Numbered from the stretch's first letter, positions 1-7,904 are shown. The stretch: 57,014 bases of DNA from JAVBNU01 sp031551265 (GCA_031551265.1 JAVBNU010000049.1:1-57014); one strand, 5' to 3'. Made by a program: numbers and translations. Notes: a model not told the origin generated them from the sequence alone.

Positions 1-855
<855 letters not shown>

Positions 856-1098
856 CAGAAAGTTATGTCATTCACCTGCAAGCAGGTGTTTGATAGCTCA
901 TTTCTACGCTAACTTTACGTTTGCGTTTTTGGTTACACAACAAAGTCCGTAGCCCTAAAGCCAAGGTCTTTATCTGCAACCCTGTCCGTTCATTTATTTT
1001 ATAAATCAACAGGTATATATTCGTTTTCAGCTATTCTATTTTCAAAGTTCAGGTATTACTCGCCTTAAATCATTCCTTCTTTTCAGACGGTAATTGGT
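856..1098 (-). other. rRNA operon leader
   Basis: Transcribed leader between the inferred promoter and the 16S gene. It holds a short perfect hairpin, CACCTGC-AA-GCAGGTG, at 873-888 just upstream of the mature 16S end, which could form part of the processing stem. No protein gene is visible in either strand. Confidence 0.6.
1039..1052 (-). promoter_or_regulatory. boxA-like antitermination motif in rRNA leader
   Basis: Read on the minus strand this is TGAACTTTGAAAAT, close to the CTTTGAAAA-type boxA found in rRNA leaders of several phyla. Its place between promoter and 16S fits a Nus-factor antitermination site. This rests on motif and position only. Confidence 0.4.
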
Positions 1099-1127
1099 AT
1101 ATTACCACCACCAAAATTCACTGTCAA
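1099..1127 (-). promoter_or_regulatory. Candidate rRNA operon promoter
   Basis: On the minus strand a perfect TTGACA (1127-1122) is followed after 17 bases by TAATAT (1104-1099), which keeps the three most conserved -10 positions. It lies about 240 bases upstream of the 16S gene, a normal rRNA leader length. Confidence 0.55.
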
Positions 1128-1501
1128 GCATTTAGATTAACTTGAATTTCCTTCCTCAACAATAATAAATGTAATATTCTTTTTGATGTTCGGTTAGTAT
1201 TTACACTTTGAGGTAGTGGTAATGTCCACATCTTTTAATATATTCCAAATATTTTTTTTTTACAACATGTTTTTTTTATTTTTTTTATTTTTTGTAATAT
1301 TTATTAAAAACCCTTGTTGTGCTTGGCTTTTTGTCTTTTACAAAACTTAATAACACTCAGTTAAAAGTTTTGTAGTGACAATTACATGATAATAATTATA
1401 ATGTATATTTTTGCATGCTTCAAGTTATGCAGTTTTTTTGCCTTAAGAATTCAGCCATAGATTGTCGGTAAAATGCAGCATGGCAAAATTTAAATACGTT
1501 G
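1128..1501. other. AT-rich intergenic stretch, no gene seen
   Basis: Very AT-rich sequence with long T and A runs upstream of the rRNA promoter. It could include an UP-element-like region. I see no supported coding region, tRNA or repeat. Confidence 0.5.
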
Positions 1502-1539
1502 AAAAGCATAAAGTCATCGAATGATAACTTTATGCTTTT
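1502..1539 (-). terminator. Rho-independent terminator of the 1564 gene
   Basis: A perfect 13-bp inverted repeat, AAAAGCATAAAGT and its complement, around a 12-base loop, with U residues at the end of the stem on the minus strand. It sits 25 bases past the stop of the minus-strand gene and could work in both directions. Confidence 0.75.
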
Positions 1540-1563
1540 ACCAATTGAAATCGGTTTAAATTC

Positions 1564-1752
1564 CTAAGCGTAATCTTTCATCGCTTCTGAAAGTTGTTTA
1601 AATGCCAACGCATATTGTTCTGAATTAAGATTTTCAGTTTTTTTGCCTGGTGTTTTTTTACTGCTCAAGTTGTCTTTTGTTGCATCCATAGCAGCTCTGT
1701 TATGGGTGTAACTGCCAAAGCTTGATGGCATTGATGCTCCGTTAGTAGTCAT
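1564..1752 (-). CDS. Small hypothetical protein, 62 aa
   Basis: I do not recognise a family. The start is supported by AAGGAG about 11 bases upstream on the minus strand, and the gene ends just before a strong terminator, so it looks like a real single-gene unit. The product is polar and lysine-rich, with no signal peptide or membrane segment. Near the N-terminus it reads M-P-S-S-F-G-S-Y, which weakly resembles the Ser-Phe-Gly/Lys motif of other proteins in this window. The C-terminal half (NSEQYALAFKQLSEAMKDYA) could form an amphipathic helix. Function unknown. Confidence 0.65.
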   Translation of the reverse strand: MTTNGASMPSSFGSYTHNRAAMDATKDNLSSKKTPGKKTENLNSEQYALAFKQLSEAMKDYA

Positions 1753-1996
1753 AGTTCTTAATCTCCTTATTCCCCTTGTTTGGTATATATAAATAAAGGT
1801 TTTTTTTACATGAAAATTGCCTTTTTAATCCGATTAAATTAGCAAAACTCAGTAATATCAAGAAAAAATCAGATTTACAATACTTAACAAAGCCCCCAAT
1901 TGTTACAAAAAGTTCACAATTCGGGGAGAATCTTAAAGTTTTGGTGTGAGGTGGTCGATATAGTAGTTGTCAGGGATATGTAAAGCGAACACGACA

Positions 1997-2134
1997 ATGT
2001 ACAACAACGATAAATCAGACATCAAAAAAGAAATTAGCGAACTGGTCGAAATAATTGAGGACGGTAATGCCACGATTGACAGGTATTGTGAGCGTATCAA
2101 ATCTATATTTTTATCAGGTTCTTGCAGCAACTAG
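1997..2134 (+). CDS. Small hypothetical protein, 45 aa
   Basis: ATG to TAG encodes 45 residues beginning MYNNDKSDIKKEISELVEII, a charged sequence likely to be helical. A TTG at 1967 in the same frame, with GAGGTGG some 14 bases upstream, is an alternative start giving 55 residues. No family is recognised. A hairpin repeat and a strong terminator (2247-2275) follow on the same strand, which supports transcription in this direction. The opposite-strand frame here has no ribosome site and looks like a shadow. Confidence 0.45.
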   Translation: MYNNDKSDIKKEISELVEIIEDGNATIDRYCERIKSIFLSGSCSN

Positions 2135-2138
2135 AGCT

Positions 2139-2162
2139 GTTGGGGTAGAATCCCCAACCTAC
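2139..2162 (-). repeat. GTAG-footed palindromic repeat (REP-like)
   Basis: On the minus strand, GTAG is followed by GTTGGGG-ATTCTA-CCCCAAC. It has the same form as the other GTAG-plus-hairpin elements in this window and those flanking the RAYT gene at 47.6 kb. Outer bases (GCAGC, CTAGA and their complements) extend the pairing. Confidence 0.55.
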
Positions 2163-2246
2163 GTTCTAGCTGCATAAAATATGTAATATGTAATACACCT
2201 TCCTTCTCTCTCCTCTACTCCAAAAATTCCTCGTTTTTTTGAATCC

Positions 2247-2275
2247 GGAACATTTGTATAAATGTTCCTTTTTAT
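2247..2275 (+). terminator. Rho-independent terminator
   Basis: Perfect 9-bp stem GGAACATTT-GTAT-AAATGTTCC followed at once by a T run. It ends the transcript carrying the 45-aa reading frame and insulates the next gene. Confidence 0.85.
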
Positions 2276-2344
2276 TATATAATTGATTCCTGCACAGAAA
2301 TTTATTGGGGCATGTGTAATTATTATAAGAATAAGGAGAGGAAT

Positions 2345-2734
2345 ATGATTTCGAAGATTAGTTTTGGAGCGCTCACAGGCTCACAGCCATATGTAAAGAA
2401 TTTAGTGTATGATAAAGGTCGTGATAATGGCCATGGTGTTGTGGATAAAATGAGATTTTTGCATGCCGTAACATACGCTGAAATTAATCCAAAATACGAC
2501 GTTTATGTAGGGCCGACCGGCAAACTCAGATTAATAGACAAAATGGGAAGAGGCGCAAAAGAACAGCCTTTAGGTTTTCCGAAAGTGGCTAATAATTTGA
2601 ATGACGTGAGTGAGGCGCTTGAGTACGCGAGGCACATGCTCCATCCTGATTTCCCGTTAAAGAGTGGCCGCATCGCGTTGTATGAGAACCTACACGCTCG
2701 GATAATGGGTGCAATTAGTAATTTGTCGGCTTAG
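2345..2734 (+). CDS. FGALTGS-type hypothetical protein, 129 aa
   Basis: The start at 2345 is chosen because AAGGAG lies at 2333-2338; an in-frame upstream start would lack a site. The protein begins MISKISFGALTGSQPYVKN and is a paralogue of the next plus-strand gene (3040). The two share the N-terminal (I/V)-(S/N)-F-GALTGS block, a central N/SKYD-(V/I)-(Y/F) with L-(R/V)-DK, and a later ALE-(Y/F)-A pattern. There is no signal peptide or membrane segment. No known domain is recognised. The N-terminal motif resembles that of other proteins in the window and may be a targeting or processing tag; this is inference. Confidence 0.75.
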   Translation: MISKISFGALTGSQPYVKNLVYDKGRDNGHGVVDKMRFLHAVTYAEINPKYDVYVGPTGKLRLIDKMGRGAKEQPLGFPKVANNLNDVSEALEYARHMLHPDFPLKSGRIALYENLHARIMGAISNLSA

Positions 2735-2782
2735 TTTTTTGGAGTATTCTGCCGAAAGGACGTAGATATAGCTTAAAGTACA

Positions 2783-2807
2783 GGTGGGTAAGGGTACCCA
2801 CTTTACA
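2783..2807. repeat. Palindromic repeat, GTAAGGTGGG type
   Basis: Imperfect hairpin AGTGGGTACCC/GGGTACCCACT with GTAAAG at one foot. Relatives lie at 38751, 40219 and 46509. It is intergenic between the two FGALTGS paralogues. Confidence 0.5.
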
Positions 2808-2847
2808 TATTTTTTGGTGCAGTAGTAACAGTATCTTACCACTCTGG

Positions 2848-2877
2848 ATTGCCACGACACCTTCGGTGTCTCGCAAT
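2848..2877. repeat. Palindromic repeat, ATTGC...GCAAT type
   Basis: ATTGC and GCAAT arms enclose an inner GACACC-TTC-GGTGTC hairpin, the pattern of a widespread bacterial intergenic palindrome. A related element lies between korA and korB at 49517. The rest of 2735-3039 shows no gene apart from the ribosome site of the next one. Confidence 0.55.
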
Positions 2878-3039
2878 GACAAAAAAGATAAGACTGCAGC
2901 TAGTTATCAGTGCAAGAGACGCACCCTACAGGCTAATGTTACATTTTTGTAATGATTATCTATCCAACTGGCAACGTTTTTTTTTCAGGGATTTATATAT
3001 AATTATAAAACTCAAAAAGAAGAAAGTGAGGAACGAGAT

Positions 3040-3510
3040 ATGATTTCAAAAGTTGGAAATGTAAATTTTGGGGCATTAACAGGCTCAAAAGAAGTTGTTG
3101 GAAGATTGCTTAATATCAATGAATGTTATCAAGACAGAGGCAGATATATAGATGTTTCAAAGTTTGTAAACGCCGCACAGGAAGCTGAGAACAACTCAAA
3201 ATACGATATTTTTATTCAAAGTGATCGCTCCATGCACTTAGTAGACAAAGCTACAGATAAGTTTGTACACACATGCGACATTCCAAAAAATGCAACGAGC
3301 CTCAAACGTATAGTCGATGCTCTGGAATTCGCAAACTACATGGGCGAAGATGAAGCATTTGCTAATAATACCATTCATAAAGGTTCTGAGGGTTTGGATT
3401 GTTTACGTTCTGATGCGCACCAAATAATAAAAAATATTCCAAGAACTAATAAGCAAGTAGATGTATACGTACCTCGTAATAATGGCAGTGGACACGTAGT
3501 GACTGTTTAG
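3040..3510 (+). CDS. FGALTGS-type hypothetical protein, 156 aa
   Basis: Paralogue of the 2345 gene, with N-terminus MISKVGNVNFGALTGSKEVV and a GAGGA ribosome site about 9 bases before the ATG. The body keeps the NSKYDIFI and HLVDKA blocks that align with the paralogue; the C-terminus is longer and polar. No Sec signal, membrane segment or catalytic motif is visible. Its stop overlaps the stop of the convergent ATPase gene by four bases (TTAG), so the two transcripts must run into each other. Function unknown; two diverged adjacent copies suggest a lineage-specific family. Confidence 0.8.
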   Translation: MISKVGNVNFGALTGSKEVVGRLLNINECYQDRGRYIDVSKFVNAAQEAENNSKYDIFIQSDRSMHLVDKATDKFVHTCDIPKNATSLKRIVDALEFANYMGEDEAFANNTIHKGSEGLDCLRSDAHQIIKNIPRTNKQVDVYVPRNNGSGHVVTV

Positions 3511-4490
3511 CCTAAATAACATTTAGAGAAGTGCGTGTCAGAGAATTGTTTTTCTTTTATGCCGCCTGCGACGCAAATATCAGTGACATAGGGACATCTA
3601 TCGCCGAATTTGCAGCCAAAGGGGATTTCGGTTGGCGAAGGCAGGTTGTCTTTTATTAGATTCATATTTTTTTGCTTATGTTCAATTGTGGGGATAGCTG
3701 CCAGAAGCGCTTTTGTGTAAGGGTGTTTTGGGGTATCGAAGATTTCTTTAGTTGTACCAATTTCAACAATCTCGCCAAGGTACATAACCGCTACTCTATC
3801 AGAGATATGGCGAATTACACTCAAATCATGAGATATAAATATAATAGTTAAATTTAATTTTTGTTTAAGCTCTAATAATAGATTAATAATCTGTGCTTGA
3901 ATACTCACGTCAAGGGCACTCACAGGCTCGTCAGCGACAATAAAGTCGGGCTTGAGCATCAAAGCACGCGCGATTGCAATTCTTTGACGCTGGCCGCCTG
4001 AAAATTCGTGTGGGTAGCGTTTTAAATCTGATTTTTTCATCCCGACAAGCTCTATGACTTCTTCAACACGCTCATTTACAGCTGTCTTATTTGGCTTGCG
4101 AGCTCGCCCTGCGCCGGCAGCGCCATTAATCATTAAAGGTTCTTTTAGTGTCTCATAGACTGTCATTTTTGGGTTTAGGCTGGCATAAGGGTTTTGAAAA
4201 ATAATTTGGGCTTGGGTGCGAAAATCTTTTATCGTTTTTTTGTTGGCATCGAATATATTTACACCATTAAAGCTTATCTCACCTGAGGTTGGCTCTTCGA
4301 GTTTTAGAATACAACGTCCCAGAGTCGTTTTAACGCAGCCTGATTCGCCGGCAATGCCGAGCACCTCGCCTTTATACAGGTTAAAATTAACATCATTCAA
4401 AGCATGGACGTATGATGTTGGCTTGCTAAAAAAGCCGCTGTAGACGGGAAAATTCTTATATAATTCTTTTACGCTCAGTAATGTTTGCAT
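3507..4490 (-). CDS. Oligopeptide/dipeptide ABC transporter ATPase (OppF/DppF-type), Walker A variant
   Basis: At 327 residues this is a full-length OppF/DppF-type ATPase, which would power peptide uptake with a permease pair. It has a Walker A (48-55), Q-loop (IIFQNPYASLNP), signature (FSGGQRQRIAIARAL), Walker B (FIVADEPVSALD) and switch histidine (ISHDLSV). The C-terminal oligopeptide-transport extension has the usual cysteines (CKFGDRCPYVTDIC). The odd point is Walker A: it reads GESGCVKTT, with Val at residue 53 (codon at 4334-4332) where the family has Gly. That change should weaken ATP binding. No permease, binding protein or OppD lies nearby. A TATAAT ends 7 bases before the ATG and no ribosome site is seen, so the mRNA may be leaderless. 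Confidence 0.9.
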   Translation of the reverse strand: MQTLLSVKELYKNFPVYSGFFSKPTSYVHALNDVNFNLYKGEVLGIAGESGCVKTTLGRCILKLEEPTSGEISFNGVNIFDANKKTIKDFRTQAQIIFQNPYASLNPKMTVYETLKEPLMINGAAGAGRARKPNKTAVNERVEEVIELVGMKKSDLKRYPHEFSGGQRQRIAIARALMLKPDFIVADEPVSALDVSIQAQIINLLLELKQKLNLTIIFISHDLSVIRHISDRVAVMYLGEIVEIGTTKEIFDTPKHPYTKALLAAIPTIEHKQKNMNLIKDNLPSPTEIPFGCKFGDRCPYVTDICVAGGIKEKQFSDTHFSKCYLG

Positions 4491-4497
4491 AATTACT

Positions 4498-4503
4498 ATT
4501 ATA
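4498..4503 (-). promoter_or_regulatory. -10 element of a possibly leaderless oppF-type transcript
   Basis: TATAAT on the minus strand, seven bases before the ATG at 4490. Transcription would begin at or next to the start codon. The -35 region is poor (GTAAAT at 17-base spacing). Confidence 0.45.
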
Positions 4504-4552
4504 CTCTAATAAAATTTTTAATTTACATACGAATGGATAATAAACAAAAATA

Positions 4553-4581
4553 AAAAGCCATACTTTTTAAGTACGGCTTTT
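4553..4581 (-). terminator. Rho-independent terminator
   Basis: AAAAGCCATACTT pairs with AAGTACGGCTTTT (one mismatch) around a three-base loop, with T runs on both sides. It lies 26 bases past the stop of the HEAT-like gene and also shields the ATPase gene. Confidence 0.8.
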
Positions 4582-4606
4582 ATATATAATATGCGCTTAT
4601 TTTCGA

Positions 4607-4969
4607 TTACGAAGAATAAGCCATTAATGCTCTTACCGAGCGTGCTGTGTCTCTAACTTCCTTATCGTCATTATTTTCGACTGTATCTTCAAGGATTTTT
4701 GTTGCAGCATCTTTATCTTTGAGGTTTAGAAGTTCATTGATCGCAGTCATTGCGACTTGAGCGCTCAAATCGTTTATGCCTTTGCCTTTGTTCACAATAA
4801 CGACTTTCAGTGAGTCATCTGTGTTTCTTTTGACAAGAGCTTGAGCTGTCAGTTCTCTAATTTCGTCAAGCGGTGAATTTGTGCCTATTTCTTCTAAAAC
4901 ACTTACAGCGTTGCCGTCCTCATGTTTACCTAAAGCTTCGATTATTTTATTAATTTTTCTAGAAGTCAT
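4607..4969 (-). CDS. HEAT-like repeat small protein, 120 aa
   Basis: The start at 4969 (MTSRKINKIIEALGK) is chosen because AAGGAG lies 6-7 bases upstream; an upstream in-frame ATG would overlap that site. The protein is all-helical in appearance, with three imperfect helical pairs (NAVSVLEEIG...IRELTAQALVKRN, SAQVAMTAINELLNL, AATKILEDTVEN...EVRDTARSVRAL), as in HEAT/armadillo-type scaffolds. It follows the 4987 gene by 17 bases, so the two form an operon. HEAT assignment rests on pattern only. A binding role for a partner protein is likely but the partner is unknown. Confidence 0.75.
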   Translation of the reverse strand: MTSRKINKIIEALGKHEDGNAVSVLEEIGTNSPLDEIRELTAQALVKRNTDDSLKVVIVNKGKGINDLSAQVAMTAINELLNLKDKDAATKILEDTVENNDDKEVRDTARSVRALMAYSS

Positions 4970-4986
4970 TTTTTTCTCCTTCACCT

Positions 4987-5460
4987 TTATAGACTAAGCT
5001 CGTCGCGCAGCATAGTTTCCAGCTCGCTGACCGGGCGCTTAGTTAAATTCTTAACACTGTATTCTGTCTCCAGCTTATATCTGCCATAAATAGCATCAAA
5101 GACGTTTTTCAACTCCACACCGACATCAATATTATTAGCTTTATCAATTGCGCCGGTTACATTTTCTTTAACTCTTCTCCCGAATGAAATTACCGAATCC
5201 ATTCTTGACTTAAGCGCGCTGTTAAACGAATTTATACCGCCAACGATTGAGCTTACAAAAAGCTTACCTTGATTGGCGACTTTTTCTTTCAAACCCTCAG
5301 CAGGAGCTGCGCTGCTTGATTCAAACACGTCAGCTTGAATTACATTGCCTTTAAAACTAATACCAAAAGGGTTTGTAGATGGGCTTTTAGCGGCTGCATC
5401 ACTCTTTGCTGCAGTTTTGAATATACCCAAGCCATTTTTATTTATGCTAATCTTTTCCAT
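4987..5460 (-). CDS. Hypothetical protein with N-terminal ISFKG tag, 157 aa
   Basis: An AAAGGT ribosome site precedes the ATG by about 9 bases. The first 33 residues are polar and low in complexity (rich in A, K, S), followed by N-P-F-G-I-S-F-K-G-N-V at about residues 30-40. This is the clearest example of the Phe-Lys motif seen in several unrelated proteins of the window. The remainder (residues 55-157) looks helical, with no membrane segment or known domain. It is the first gene of an operon with the HEAT-like protein, so the two may act together. Function unknown. Confidence 0.75.
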   Translation of the reverse strand: MEKISINKNGLGIFKTAAKSDAAAKSPSTNPFGISFKGNVIQADVFESSSAAPAEGLKEKVANQGKLFVSSIVGGINSFNSALKSRMDSVISFGRRVKENVTGAIDKANNIDVGVELKNVFDAIYGRYKLETEYSVKNLTKRPVSELETMLRDELSL

Positions 5461-5594
5461 AACGTACCTTTCTAACGACTGATTTCTATACTATGAAATT
5501 AACATAATATCGCAAGGTACCAATCATCTTTTTATAGTATATCTAGCACAAAATTCTCAGACTTAAGTATAAAATTTAGGTGTTTAAAGCCGGC

Positions 5595-5849
5595 TTAAAT
5601 CTTTTCTGCACTGCCATTTTGGATTCTAGGCGACACTTTTCCCAGCTTTATTTGGACATTGTGTATTTGCTCAAGAGCTTCCGTGTCTTTATAGTAGTAA
5701 TATGCATTAACTCTTGCTAAATTGTGGTATACTAAGTAATTCGCTGCAATTTGAACTGCAATAATAATTAAAGTACAAATTATAACCACCTTTTTCGTGC
5801 TGCCGATTTTAGGTGCTAAACTATCTGCACAAGAAGTTTCTTTATTCAT
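5595..5849 (-). CDS. Single-pass membrane protein, 84 aa
   Basis: GAGGT precedes the ATG. A polar N-terminus of about 19 residues with KK is followed by one hydrophobic helix (VVIICTLIIIAVQIAANYLV), then a Tyr-rich, charged tail (NAYYYYKD...). The topology is probably N-in with an external C-terminus. The gene lies 27 bases downstream of the S24-type regulator on the same strand, so it is probably co-transcribed and under its control. No family recognised. Confidence 0.7.
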   Translation of the reverse strand: MNKETSCADSLAPKIGSTKKVVIICTLIIIAVQIAANYLVYHNLARVNAYYYYKDTEALEQIHNVQIKLGKVSPRIQNGSAEKI

Positions 5850-5876
5850 AACTTACCTCACTTTATATTTATATTT

Positions 5877-6515
5877 TTACTCTTTAATTCTTAACATGTA
5901 ATCATACTCGCCCAGAATCTCAATATCTTTTTGCCCTACAGCCAGTGTAGGCACAAGTTCAACATTCTCAGCCACGACATTGTATTCACTGGAATTAATT
6001 TTATATATAGTTCGTATTAAATTTTCTCCAAACAGCCTGATTAAGTATATATTGCCGGAAACAACCTCTTTTTTCTGCGTGTTGAGCGCAACTATATCAT
6101 TTTTGCTGAAAAGCGGCGACATTGAGGCATCCGTAAGCTGAAAGAAATTAATATCTCCTGAAATATCAATCTGCACTGATGTTTCCTTGTTAATAATATT
6201 TATCTTAATTTTTTGATGGGAATTAATAATTAAATCCTCGTCGAACGGTTTACCTGTACCTCGAAATAACCATTCAGCACGCAGCGACACTTCATCATCA
6301 GTCCTGGGGTAATCTTCTGAAGAAACACGCAAATTACCTTTTGTATCCTTCAAAATAATGTCCTGGAGCATATAAGCAAGCCTCATCGGCAACTTTTGAT
6401 TCCCCGCCTCAATCGCACTTATTGTACTGAGAGGGTAATTTATTTTTAGGGCAAACTGAGCCTGACTCAAGCCCAAGCCGTTCCTGATTTGTTTTAATCT
6501 GTATCTCTGCTCCAT
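5877..6515 (-). CDS. XRE-HTH plus S24/LexA-like repressor, 212 aa
   Basis: Residues 1-60 form an XRE-type helix-turn-helix (LKQIRNGLGLSQAQFALKIN...STISAIEAGN). Residues about 115-205 form an S24-type domain (LTDASMSPLFSKNDIVALN...GNIYLIRLFGENLIRTIYKI), as in phage repressors. The DASMSP serine is at the nucleophile position. Where active family members carry the catalytic Lys, this protein seems to have Arg (NLIRTIY), so self-cleavage may be lost; an alignment is needed. No phage genes lie nearby. It is divergent from the LuxR-type gene, with a symmetric operator between them, and is followed by a small membrane protein. AGGA lies 8-9 bases before the ATG. Confidence 0.85.
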   Translation of the reverse strand: MEQRYRLKQIRNGLGLSQAQFALKINYPLSTISAIEAGNQKLPMRLAYMLQDIILKDTKGNLRVSSEDYPRTDDEVSLRAEWLFRGTGKPFDEDLIINSHQKIKINIINKETSVQIDISGDINFFQLTDASMSPLFSKNDIVALNTQKKEVVSGNIYLIRLFGENLIRTIYKINSSEYNVVAENVELVPTLAVGQKDIEILGEYDYMLRIKE

Positions 6516-6562
6516 TGTCTTATCCTAACAATCCTGCGTCATATAACTTTACAATCCAAGCC

Positions 6563-6608
6563 TTACTTAAAAAATATAATTGACATACTCAGTTTTTTTA
6601 AGTAAAAT
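6563..6608. promoter_or_regulatory. Divergent promoter with symmetric operator
   Basis: A perfect 12-bp inverted repeat (TTACTTAAAAAA at 6563-6574 and its complement at 6594-6605) with a 19-base spacer. A rightward promoter lies inside it: TTGACA at 6580-6585, 17 bases, TAAAAT at 6603-6608, so the right arm overlaps the -10. A weaker leftward promoter (TTAAAA/TATATT) overlaps the same sequence. This layout suits an operator for the adjacent HTH-S24 repressor acting on both directions. Confidence 0.65.
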
Positions 6609-6642
6609 ATGTTTTAATGATTAACTATATAAAGTATAACAC

Positions 6643-6667
6643 ACAATGCTGAAAAAATTAGCATTGT
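6643..6667 (+). other. Hairpin in the 5' leader of the LuxR-type gene
   Basis: Perfect 8-bp stem ACAATGCT / AGCATTGT with a 9-base A-rich loop, no T run. It lies within the roughly 115-base leader predicted from the 6603 -10 element. Role unknown; it could affect mRNA stability or bind a regulator. Confidence 0.35.
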
Positions 6668-6729
6668 TGTCGTAATCTTTTTGGCTGGGATAAAAATTCT
6701 ATAAATAAGAATTTAAAGGATAAAAGGAA

Positions 6730-7044
6730 ATGAATATGATTTGCGAAAATTTCGAAAGACAGGCATTGCAAGACGTAACCATATCAAAGTTAACGCAGCG
6801 CCAAGTTGAGGTGCTTGAACTGGTTGCCCAAGCATACACAAATGAAGAAATAGCTAATAAATTGTTTATAACACGAGATACTGTTAAAACTCACCTAAAA
6901 TCAATATATCGACGTTTTGATTTTAGTTATTGTAATAACACATCCTCTGTTTTTCGTTTGAGAATAGCTCTGTTATGGCTTCAACATAAAAGCAGAATTT
7001 TAGGCTTGGATAATCACGAAATTTTAGAATGTAACCAAAATTAA
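6730..7044 (+). CDS. Stand-alone LuxR/GerE-type HTH regulator, 104 aa
   Basis: Residues about 20-65 form a GerE-type helix-turn-helix: LTQRQVEVLELVAQAYTNEE followed by IANKLFITRDTVKTHLKSIY. There is no receiver or ligand domain, only short extensions on each side, so regulation must come from expression or a partner. AAAGGA at 6715-6720 supports the first ATG; a second ATG at 6736 is served by another AAAGGA at 6723-6728. It is divergent from the S24-type repressor, with a strong promoter whose -10 lies inside the symmetric operator. Targets are unknown. Confidence 0.85.
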   Translation: MNMICENFERQALQDVTISKLTQRQVEVLELVAQAYTNEEIANKLFITRDTVKTHLKSIYRRFDFSYCNNTSSVFRLRIALLWLQHKSRILGLDNHEILECNQN

Positions 7045-7095
7045 GACCACTGCACAGGTCTTAAAGATAAACTTTTAAAATTCATAAAAAAGCCA

Positions 7096-7101
7096 TATAA
7101 T
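7096..7101 (+). promoter_or_regulatory. -10 element of a probably leaderless protease transcript
   Basis: TATAAT ends nine bases before the ATG at 7111, with a weak TTTTAA 17 bases upstream. No ribosome site precedes the ATG, so the mRNA would begin within about three bases of the start codon. Confidence 0.5.
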
Positions 7102-7110
7102 AATATTATT

Positions 7111-7902
7111 ATGAGTCAAATGACATATCTACAACCTGGGTTACGAAATAACAAACTTGTGCGCTGGATGGACAACTGCATGCCGTTGAGGGTGTACATT
7201 GCGCCTTTCCGATGGTACAAAGCAAAAAACGAAGGCTACAAGTACTCTTCACTTGTACAGCGCGCTTTTGATACGTGGAGCAGAGTTTCGAACGGTAAAA
7301 TAAGCTTCCAGGTCGTGAATTCTCTGAACGAATCACAAATCAACCTCGACTGGAAAAGAATTGACCGCAAAGCCCTTGGACATTGTTATTTCAATTTTGA
7401 CTCCACAGGACGCCTCTACTCGGCAGAAATCCAAATCGGACTCTCAGATGGCGTCATCCACGCAAAATACATGGATGAGGATGAGGTCTACCACACAATT
7501 TTGCACGAAATAGGGCACGCACTGGGCTTAGGACACAGCAGAGACAAAGCCGACCTGATGTACACGCCTCATCAGTATGGCATAATAAACCTGTCGTCTA
7601 ATGATGTCGCAACAATCAACTGGCTGTATAAATTCCCCTACGGCTCAACACCCGAAGAAATAAGCGCAAAATACGGACTTAATACAAAAAATATTGACGA
7701 GCTTATCGCCAAAATCAGTAAATCAAAAATTAAAACCGAATTTGAAAAAGTTAAAGACAGCATAACTACCCCAAGAAAAGACCTATTAGAAGAACAGGTC
7801 AATTTAGCCGAGCTGAAAAAATACCACTTGTCTCTGCAAAATATTCAAATTTCACATGACCTCCAAGACTACGTTAAAAAAACTCAAATTGAAGGTGAAT
7901 AG
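7111..7902 (+). CDS. Matrixin-like (M10/metzincin) metalloprotease, 263 aa
   Basis: A zinc protease of the metzincin type: the motif HEIGHALGLGH supplies His132, Glu133, His136 and His142, and DLMY with Met150 forms the Met-turn. Upstream segments (FDTWSRVSNGKISFQVV, YSAEIQIGL) match the matrixin catalytic fold. Residues 190-263 form a charged helical tail. There is no signal peptide, propeptide or membrane segment, so either it acts in the cytoplasm or it leaves by a non-Sec route. No ribosome site is visible and a TATAAT lies close upstream. The next gene is a subtilisin-like protease, also without a signal; a paired proteolytic role is possible but not shown. Confidence 0.85.
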   Translation: MSQMTYLQPGLRNNKLVRWMDNCMPLRVYIAPFRWYKAKNEGYKYSSLVQRAFDTWSRVSNGKISFQVVNSLNESQINLDWKRIDRKALGHCYFNFDSTGRLYSAEIQIGLSDGVIHAKYMDEDEVYHTILHEIGHALGLGHSRDKADLMYTPHQYGIINLSSNDVATINWLYKFPYGSTPEEISAKYGLNTKNIDELIAKISKSKIKTEFEKVKDSITTPRKDLLEEQVNLAELKKYHLSLQNIQISHDLQDYVKKTQIEGE

Positions 7903-7904
7903 TT

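Noticed and set aside
1933..2130. Minus-strand frame of 65 codons
   Set aside because: No ribosome site, and the opposite strand holds a better small gene with a terminator on the same strand.
2139..2162. CRISPR-like repeat array
   Set aside because: The palindromes in this window are dispersed, differ from each other and have no regular spacers; no cas gene is present.
3507..4490. Complete peptide transporter operon
   Set aside because: Only the OppF-type ATPase is here; no permease, substrate-binding protein or OppD lies on either side.
5877..7044. Prophage
   Set aside because: An S24-type repressor is present, but there are no integrase, structural or lysis genes and no attachment sites.
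7109..7336. Minus-strand frame opposite the metalloprotease
   Set aside because: The plus-strand gene has a complete zinc motif in frame; the opposite frame has no family likeness.
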